Origin: Vibrio lentus
GTDB taxonomy: Bacteria > Pseudomonadota > Gammaproteobacteria > Enterobacterales > Vibrionaceae
Direction: 5' to 3'
Length of the DNA stretch: 64,000 bases
NCBI RefSeq assembly: GCF_030409755.1
Contig: NZ_JAUFQE010000002.1
Location: forward strand, 1,984,001 to 2,048,000
Part shown: positions 56,830 through 64,000 of the stretch, piece by piece
How positions within the stretch are numbered: the stretch's first letter is position 1
Layout of the letters: each line of letters begins with the position of its first letter
Program-made: the position numbers and the translations under genes
Notes under the pieces: generated by a model
Databases searched by the model: none
Told to the model about the DNA's origin: nothing
The model's input: only the letters and a program-made list of their open reading frames with translations

Positions 56830-58680
56830 ATGAAAAAAATATTCAAATTTATCGGTATGATCTTTAAAGGGATTTGGAAGCTCATTACGTTTGTGCGTCT
56901 TGCGCTTGTTAACCTATTCTTTTTGCTCAGTATCGCCATTATTTACTTTGTGTACTTTCACTCAGATACGACTCAACCAACCGTTCCGCAACAATCGGCA
57001 TTGGTACTTAACCTTTCAGGGCCGATTGTCGAGCAAAGTCGCTACATTAATCCGATGGACTCCGTAACAGGTTCACTGCTTGGCAAAGACCTCCCGAAAG
57101 AGAATGTCCTGTTTGATATCGTTGAAACGATTCGCTATGCCAAAGACGACGAAAACGTCACTGGTCTGGTTTTAGCACTCAAAGAGCTGCCAGAAACCAA
57201 CCTGACCAAGCTTCGTTACATTGCTAAGGCTCTTAATGAATTCAAAGCAACAGGTAAGCCGATTTATGCGGTGGGTGACTTTTACAACCAAAGCCAGTAC
57301 TACCTAGCCAGTTACGCTAACAAAGTCTTCTTATCACCAGACGGCGGCGTGCTGCTTAAAGGCTACAGTGCTTACTCGCTATTCTACAAAACTCTATTAG
57401 AGAAGCTTGACGTAAATACGCACGTGTTCCGCGTCGGTACTTACAAGTCTGCAATCGAACCTTTCATTCGCGACGACATGTCAGACGCAGCGAAAGAGTC
57501 CGCTTCTCGTTGGTTAGGCCAACTGTGGGGCGCATACGTTGATGATGTCTCTAACAACCGTCAAATCGATGCGAAAACACTGAATCCAAGCATGGACACC
57601 TTCTTAAAAGAGCTTGAGTCTGTTGACGGCGATATTGCAAAACTGGCCGAGAAACTTGGCTTAGTTGATGAACTGGCAACACGCCAACAAGTTCGATTAG
57701 AGCTGGCAGATGTATTCGGCAGTGATGGCCAAGATAGCTACAACGCATTTGGTTACTACGAATACCGTTCAACCATGCTTCCAGACATGACCAGCGAATC
57801 ACATGATGTGGCAGTTATTGTTGCTAGCGGCGCCATTATGGATGGTAAGCAGCCAAGAGGTACTGTTGGTGGTGATACCACTGCAGCCCTACTTCGCCAA
57901 GCTCGTAACGACGACAAAGTGAAAGCGGTTGTGCTTCGTGTAGATAGCCCGGGCGGCAGTGCCTTTGCTTCAGAAGTGATTCGCAACGAAGTCGAAGCGC
58001 TTAAAGAAGCCGGCAAACCGGTTGTGGTTTCCATGTCTAGCCTTGCTGCTTCTGGTGGTTACTGGATCTCAATGGGTGCAGACAAAATCCTAGCGCAACC
58101 AACCACGCTAACGGGGTCAATTGGTATCTTCAGTGTTATTACAACCTTCGAAAAAGGTTTGAACGACATTGGGGTTTACACAGATGGTGTCGGCACATCA
58201 CCTTTCTCTGGCCTTGGTATTACTACAGGCTTAAGCGATGGCGCGAAAGATGCGTTCCAAATGGGCATTGAAAATGGCTACCGCCGATTCATTAGCTTAG
58301 TTGGAGAAAACCGTGGCTTGGAAGTCGATGCTGTCGATAAGATTGCTCAAGGTCGAGTATGGACGGGTCAAGATGCGATGCAGAAAGGTTTAGTGGATGA
58401 GATTGGTGACTTTGATGACGCAATTGAAGCGGCCGCTTCACTCGCTGAACTAGAAAGCTACAATATCTACTGGGTAGAAGAGCCTCTTACGGCGACTGAA
58501 CAGTTTATTCAGCAATTTATGAACCAAGTACAGATGTCGATAGGTCTTGATATTCAATCGATGATACCAAGCAGTTTACAGCCTGTTACTCAGCAGTTAG
58601 CTCAAGATAGCCAACTATTAGGCAACTTTAACGACCCACAAGGACGTTATGCTTTTTGCTTAAACTGCCAAGTTCAATAG
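56830..58680 (+). CDS. sppA: signal peptide peptidase SppA, 67K type
   Basis: 616 residues, inner-membrane anchored by a segment at about 17-45. Tandem S49 repeats: the first half supplies the catalytic Lys in FRVGTYKSAIEPF (near 204), the second the Ser in SLAASGGYWIS (near 407). Degrades cleaved signal peptides in the periplasm. The stop is followed by a terminator at 58704. Confidence 0.95.
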   Translation: MKKIFKFIGMIFKGIWKLITFVRLALVNLFFLLSIAIIYFVYFHSDTTQPTVPQQSALVLNLSGPIVEQSRYINPMDSVTGSLLGKDLPKENVLFDIVETIRYAKDDENVTGLVLALKELPETNLTKLRYIAKALNEFKATGKPIYAVGDFYNQSQYYLASYANKVFLSPDGGVLLKGYSAYSLFYKTLLEKLDVNTHVFRVGTYKSAIEPFIRDDMSDAAKESASRWLGQLWGAYVDDVSNNRQIDAKTLNPSMDTFLKELESVDGDIAKLAEKLGLVDELATRQQVRLELADVFGSDGQDSYNAFGYYEYRSTMLPDMTSESHDVAVIVASGAIMDGKQPRGTVGGDTTAALLRQARNDDKVKAVVLRVDSPGGSAFASEVIRNEVEALKEAGKPVVVSMSSLAASGGYWISMGADKILAQPTTLTGSIGIFSVITTFEKGLNDIGVYTDGVGTSPFSGLGITTGLSDGAKDAFQMGIENGYRRFISLVGENRGLEVDAVDKIAQGRVWTGQDAMQKGLVDEIGDFDDAIEAAASLAELESYNIYWVEEPLTATEQFIQQFMNQVQMSIGLDIQSMIPSSLQPVTQQLAQDSQLLGNFNDPQGRYAFCLNCQVQ

Positions 58681-58703
58681 GTTAACCCAAAAGCTCAATG
58701 ATC

Positions 58704-58737
58704 GAGAGGCGCCTCTGTGTGAGGTGCCTCTTTTTAT
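58704..58737 (+). terminator. terminator after sppA
   Basis: GAGGCGCCTC / GAGGTGCCTC stem and T5 tail. Confidence 0.85.
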
Positions 58738-58798
58738 TGCACGATAATTCGCTATAATCGCCCCCCTGTTCCCTACATCACACTAAGTAATCATCGCC

Positions 58799-59815
58799 AT
58801 GGAAAGAAAACACATCTATATCGCGTACACCGGCGGCACAATTGGCATGCAAAAATCTGCAGATCACGGCTATGTTCCTGTCGCTGGTTTTATGGATAAG
58901 CAGCTAGCTGGCATGCCTGAGTTCCATCGCCCAGAGATGCCTGAGTACACCATTCACGAATATTCTCCACTTATGGACTCTTCAGATATGACGCCACTTG
59001 ATTGGCAAACTATCGCTGATGATATTCGCGCGAACTACGATAAATACGATGGTTTCGTTATCCTGCATGGCACAGACACAATGGCTTACACCGCCTCAGC
59101 TCTGTCTTTCATGTTAGAAAACCTCGGCAAACCTGTGATTGTTACGGGCTCTCAGATCCCATTAGCAGAGTTACGTTCAGACGGACAAGCAAACCTACTG
59201 AATGCACTGCACATTGCAGCAAACTACCCTATCAACGAAGTGACACTGTTCTTCAACAACAAGTTGATGCGTGGTAACCGCAGCACAAAATCACACGCTG
59301 ATGGCTTCAATGCATTTACCTCTCCAAACCTGACCCCATTGCTAGAAGCGGGTATCAATATCCAGATCAGCAATAACGTAAAGGTAAACGAACAACCTGA
59401 AGGTGCTTTCAAGGTTCATAACATCACACCGCAACCCATCGGTGTGATCACTATGTACCCTGGCATATCACATGAAGTGATCCGTAACACGCTACTACAG
59501 CCTGTTAACGCGATGATTCTGCTTACTTTTGGTGTTGGTAATGCGCCACAGAACCCAGAACTGCTTCAGCACCTAAAAGATGCCTCTGAACGTGGTGTGA
59601 TTGTGGTTAACCTAACTCAATGTTTGGCGGGTAAAGTCAACATGGGTGGTTACGCGACGGGTTGTGCGTTAGCGGAAGCTGGCGTGGTGAGTGGTTACGA
59701 TATGACACCAGAAGCAGCACTTGCGAAACTGCATTACTTGCTCAGCCAAAACCTTGGCTACGAAGAAGTAAAAAATAAGATGCAACAAGTGTTACGCGGT
59801 GAGATGAGCTTGTAA
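58799..59815 (+). CDS. ansA: cytoplasmic L-asparaginase I
   Basis: 338 residues, no signal peptide, so type I. Catalytic Thr in YTGGTIGM (near 14), the second Thr with Asp in HGTDTMAYTAS (near 91-94), and Lys in NRSTKSHADGF. Converts asparagine to aspartate and ammonia. It follows sppA, as in Escherichia coli where the two are adjacent, but has its own promoter region after the terminator. Confidence 0.95.
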   Translation: MERKHIYIAYTGGTIGMQKSADHGYVPVAGFMDKQLAGMPEFHRPEMPEYTIHEYSPLMDSSDMTPLDWQTIADDIRANYDKYDGFVILHGTDTMAYTASALSFMLENLGKPVIVTGSQIPLAELRSDGQANLLNALHIAANYPINEVTLFFNNKLMRGNRSTKSHADGFNAFTSPNLTPLLEAGINIQISNNVKVNEQPEGAFKVHNITPQPIGVITMYPGISHEVIRNTLLQPVNAMILLTFGVGNAPQNPELLQHLKDASERGVIVVNLTQCLAGKVNMGGYATGCALAEAGVVSGYDMTPEAALAKLHYLLSQNLGYEEVKNKMQQVLRGEMSL

Positions 59816-59877
59816 GTAAGCGGATATTTTAAAGCAAGTTATTTAGATTTATTGCTTACAAATAAACAGCTTAACAT

Positions 59878-59910
59878 TAAAAAGGGGTGGCACAGTGCCT
59901 CCCCTTTGTT
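59878..59910. terminator. terminator between ansA and yeaC
   Basis: AAAGGGG and CCCCTTT enclose a TGGCACAGTGCCT inner stem. Convergent genes share it. Confidence 0.75.
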
Positions 59911-59921
59911 GTAATTTAAGC

Positions 59922-60203
59922 CTAATGATTCGGGTTAACCCTAACAATATCTTCTTGGTCTGATTTAAACTGTTTCTTGAGTTCAGCCTTTGATTTAAAG
60001 CTAATATCACCACCAGCCGCAATCGTCATATGCTGAGCTTCATCATTATGTTTAGATTGGTATAACATGACAGCTTGCATACACGAATCACGTTGTTCTT
60101 TGGAAAGCGCCGTACCTTCTGGCCATTTACCCGTTTCAACGGCATAAGTTAAACGCTCGTAGACCTCAGGAGTCATTGCGCTAAGAAGTTGTTCTGCATC
60201 CAT
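59922..60203 (-). CDS. yeaC: YeaC family (DUF1315) protein
   Basis: 93 residues: MDAEQLLSAMTPEVYERLTYAVETGKWPEG, KEQRDSCMQAVMLYQSKH. Small conserved cytosolic protein of unknown function. In enterics it is in the same ansA-msrB-gapA neighbourhood, which is kept here. Confidence 0.92.
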   Translation of the reverse strand: MDAEQLLSAMTPEVYERLTYAVETGKWPEGTALSKEQRDSCMQAVMLYQSKHNDEAQHMTIAAGGDISFKSKAELKKQFKSDQEDIVRVNPNH

Positions 60204-60307
60204 GATAGAGCCCTAGTTTTAACAATTTTCACCAGAAAATAACCTGTAACAGAATTGAGTCAAGAACCTCACCGAAAATAAGTGTAATTGATCACAAGTG
60301 AAGGAAT

Positions 60308-61123
60308 ATGAAGATTATGAAATGGTTGGCTATTGGCATATTGCCTCTTGCGCTTGCTGGTTGCCTTGAAGGGAACAAGAACACGGATCAGCTATGCCAA
60401 AGCAATTCGGCATTACAATGTGAACAGCTCAATATGAACGACGGACAATGCCGTGTGGCACGTACCGATCTCATCTGGCATCGCTTCGAAGTTCTAAAAC
60501 AACCAACCGAAATCAATAAGATCAAAGAATTTGAGTTGGTCGCCTCTTATAAGAAGTGTCTAGAGTTGGCTGCACAAATTGAAACCATCGATCAATCTAA
60601 ACTTCAAGAACGTCGCTTCACGGCTTTAATGCATAGTATTGAAGAATCTGAACGAATCGTTAAAGAGCTGTCTCAATCGGATACACCAGAAACGCTCTAC
60701 TTCTTGTGGTCACAAACCGGTGACACCAATGCCAGACGCAGTTTCTTGCAGCTAGAAGGAAAAGAAGCGTTAAACACGGCAGAAATGCAATATGCATTAG
60801 CCACCTTCTACACGACTCGTGATCATGAAAAAACTTTAACGCTGCTCAATAATGCTTTAACGCTTTCCAATGGTTCTGCCGTCAATACTGAAATTTTCAA
60901 ATCCATGGCCAGTATTAATCACAGCTTAGGCCATTTAGAGAAAGCGTATTTATGGGCTATGGTCGCCAAAGATTTTGATGTACCCATCGCTTCAGAAGCA
61001 GAACTTAATGTGTTGTATCGTTTCGACAAACCTCAATACAAGCAATTCAATGATGATGCCGAAAAGATTGTCGAAGCCATTGAAGACGGCGTTTACACCG
61101 CATCCATAGTGCCGAACTATTAG
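60308..61123 (+). CDS. DUF2989 family lipoprotein
   Basis: 271 residues with a signal peptide and lipobox LAGCLEG (Cys near 19). The mature protein is helical with cysteines in QLCQSNSALQCEQLN and DGQCRV and a tetratricopeptide-like C-terminal half (YALATFYTTRDHEKTLTLL, then INHSLGHLEKAYLWAMVAKD). It is typical of Vibrio and relatives. Function unknown. Located in the outer or inner membrane facing the periplasm. Confidence 0.82.
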   Translation: MKIMKWLAIGILPLALAGCLEGNKNTDQLCQSNSALQCEQLNMNDGQCRVARTDLIWHRFEVLKQPTEINKIKEFELVASYKKCLELAAQIETIDQSKLQERRFTALMHSIEESERIVKELSQSDTPETLYFLWSQTGDTNARRSFLQLEGKEALNTAEMQYALATFYTTRDHEKTLTLLNNALTLSNGSAVNTEIFKSMASINHSLGHLEKAYLWAMVAKDFDVPIASEAELNVLYRFDKPQYKQFNDDAEKIVEAIEDGVYTASIVPNY

Positions 61124-61143
61124 CTTTTGATTTCTAAATGCAC

Positions 61144-61178
61144 AAAAAAACAGCTACCTTCATGGTAGCTGTTTTTAT
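61144..61178 (+). terminator. terminator after DUF2989 lipoprotein gene
   Basis: AAACAGCTACC-TTCAT-GGTAGCTGTTTTT; A and T runs on both sides make it bidirectional. Confidence 0.9.
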
Positions 61179-61265
61179 TTGTACTAGAGTTAACCCTACC
61201 CACTTGGCTATTCATCCCTTTAAGTGCCTGAAAGCAACTTGTAAGGATTAGACAATAGTTACAAG

Positions 61266-61664
61266 TTATTTCGTAGTTTTGTCATTTTTGTTGAAAATTA
61301 ACGACACTGAGTTAACACAAAATCGCTCACCGGTTGTCTTAGGTCCATCAGGGAAAACGTGACCTAAATGGCTATCACAGGCTGCACAACGGATCTCTAC
61401 ACGCTTCATTCCGTGACTTAGATCTTCTATATAGCGTACTGCTTCATCATTCACAGGGGCGTCAAAGCTAGGCCAACCGCACCCTGAATCATATTTGTTA
61501 TCCGATATAAACAAAGGGGTTTCACAGCAGGTACAGCTATAGATACCCGTATCATGGTTATGTAACAACTTACCGCTATAAGGGGCCTCAGTACCACGTA
61601 GTCGACACACCTCATATTCATCATCAGTTAGGCGTTCACGCCAGTATTCATCAGGCTTTGTCAT
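61266..61664 (-). CDS. msrB: peptide-methionine (R)-S-oxide reductase
   Basis: 132 residues from the ATG at 61664 ([19 protein letters not shown]). Zinc ligands CTCCETP and CAACDSH, GCGWPSF, and catalytic Cys in RFCVNSVSL (near 118). Repairs R-methionine sulfoxide in proteins. Its usual partner gapA lies divergently upstream. Confidence 0.96.
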   Translation of the reverse strand: MTKPDEYWRERLTDDEYEVCRLRGTEAPYSGKLLHNHDTGIYSCTCCETPLFISDNKYDSGCGWPSFDAPVNDEAVRYIEDLSHGMKRVEIRCAACDSHLGHVFPDGPKTTGERFCVNSVSLIFNKNDKTTK

Positions 61665-61703
61665 ATTTTCTTCCTCGTGAATCACGTTAATATCCGTCCA
61701 CAT

Positions 61704-63018
<1,315 letters not shown>

Positions 63019-63077
63019 TTTCTTTTTAGAAATCGCTTTAGATAAGCATTAGCGAAGACTGTTTTGAGCAGACTTTG

Positions 63078-63107
63078 AAAAAGGCGACCTTAGTGTCGCC
63101 TTTTTAA
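63078..63107 (+). terminator. terminator after gapA
   Basis: AAAGGCGAC-CTTAGT-GTCGCCTTT followed by T. Confidence 0.9.
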
Positions 63108-63261
63108 TACCTGCTATCTTTTAAACGACTTCCGACTTCAATCCCGATCACCAAAACACTGAAATTCAATTCCAATACTGACTCTGCTTGTCACTCATAA
63201 AATCACAAGCACCCTAGTTCTTGTCAGCATTTGAATTCAATTTCCTTAGAAGGATCATGTA

Positions 63262-64000
63262 ATGGATTTATCTACTCTACCTGCACTGACTGTACTTTCT
63301 GACAACGTCACTATCGTTGAACACGAAGGTGTAAAACTGGTTCGCGTTATCCACGATAAAGCAAACGCAGCGATTTCGTTGTTTGGCGGTCATGTGGTGT
63401 CATTTCAACCACAAGGTCAAGAAGACCTGATTTGGATGAGCCAACAAGCTAAATTCGACGGAAAAACAGCCCTACGTGGCGGTATTCCAGTATGTTGGCC
63501 TTGGTTTGGTCGTATTGCAGCACCTGCACATGGCTTTGCACGTTCAAGCGAATGGCAATTGGTTGAGCACCGTGAAAGCGAAGCTGGCGTAATTGTTAGC
63601 TTAGGCCTAAAACCTAGTGAAACGACTCTGGCAGTATGGCCTCATCAATTCGATGCTCGATTGAACGTTGAGATTGGCGACCAACTAAAAGTAACTTTGG
63701 ATGTGAAGAACATAGATTCGCAACCATGGACTTTCTCTGGCGCACTGCACACTTACCTAAATGTCGGTGATATTCACAATACTACGACAACAGGTATGGG
63801 TGCTGAGTACATAGATAGCCTACAAGGTGGCAAGATCTGCCAAGGTGGTACTGAGCTAGTACTGACTGACACTATTGACCGTGTTTACACACAGCCAGAA
63901 GCTCAAATTCTTGTTGCCGACAAAAAATTGGATCGAACACTAACGGTTGAGAACCACGGTCATAACTCTGCAGTATTGTGGAACCCGTGGGCGGAAGGCG
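63262..64000 (+). CDS. yeaD: D-hexose-6-phosphate mutarotase (YeaD), cut by window end
   Basis: 246 codons are visible from the ATG at 63262, preceded by AAGGATC; the family length is about 290. Aldose-1-epimerase fold: AAISLFGGHVVSF, LIWMSQ, RGGIPVCWPWFG, APAHGFARSSEWQ with a His of the active site, and SGALHTYLNVGD with the second His. Interconverts the anomers of glucose-6-phosphate. Follows gapA as in many gamma-proteobacteria. The stop lies beyond the window. Confidence 0.94.
   Translation, partial: MDLSTLPALTVLSDNVTIVEHEGVKLVRVIHDKANAAISLFGGHVVSFQPQGQEDLIWMSQQAKFDGKTALRGGIPVCWPWFGRIAAPAHGFARSSEWQLVEHRESEAGVIVSLGLKPSETTLAVWPHQFDARLNVEIGDQLKVTLDVKNIDSQPWTFSGALHTYLNVGDIHNTTTTGMGAEYIDSLQGGKICQGGTELVLTDTIDRVYTQPEAQILVADKKLDRTLTVENHGHNSAVLWNPWAEG

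Overview
The window looks like a chromosome of a marine Vibrio, probably of the Splendidus group. Evidence for this is the motY-rnt pair, the Vibrio-type sodium-motor T-ring protein, the gloA, grxD, sodB, adhE, ychE, asd, yejK-yejL-yejM, topB, fadH, sppA, ansA, msrB, gapA, yeaD set, DUF2753, DUF2989 and DUF3080 family proteins, and duplicated tRNA-Ser(UGA). The genus is well supported. The species is not resolved from the sequence alone.

Positions 1 to about 24,600 are accessory DNA. The first 9 kb hold AT-rich orphan genes in mixed orientation: an exported coiled-coil protein, two unknown membrane proteins, a HipA-like kinase coupled to a DUF3037 protein, and a DUF6338-like membrane protein coupled to a 62-residue protein. 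Three group II introns whose reverse-transcriptase ORF has been deleted sit among them (2346-3156, 6462-7272, 7345-8081). The first two look identical. The third is divergent, lacks a recognisable domain V, and has a changed EBS1 loop that still pairs with its own 5' exon. A short intergenic motif ending in TGTCC or CTGCCC recurs and appears to be the intron target.

Positions 9220-21928 are an insertion-sequence nest bounded by two near-identical IS66-family elements in opposite orientation. Inside are two decayed copies of a second IS66 element, one intact and one gutted IS903-group IS5 element, ISAs1 and IS3 fragments, an XRE regulator cut by an IS end, a small exported protein and an array of 18-bp repeats. 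Positions 21929-24660 add an alpha/beta hydrolase, an exported transthyretin-like (5-hydroxyisourate hydrolase family) protein between two imperfect direct repeats, and a cluster of perfect hairpins that resembles an IS200/IS605-type end.

From 24,664 to the end the window is core genome: glyoxalase I, MotY and RNase T, two sodium/proton antiporter family proteins, thiol and oxidative stress proteins (DsbA-like, Grx4, SodB, MsrB), fermentation (AdhE) with the adjacent MarC family protein, a Kv-type channel, aspartate semialdehyde dehydrogenase, an HPt-domain membrane protein next to a coiled-coil lipoprotein, the yejK/L/M cluster, two tRNA-Ser genes, an HDAC family protein, a likely Fur-controlled group with a 41-residue membrane protein, topoisomerase III, a nitroreductase, 2,4-dienoyl-CoA reductase, SppA, asparaginase I, GapA and a hexose-6-phosphate mutarotase cut by the window end.

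No complete unknown system is proven here. The best candidates for new biology are the ORF-less introns with their recurrent target motif, the HipA-like/DUF3037 pair they flank, and the 18-bp repeat array inside the IS nest.
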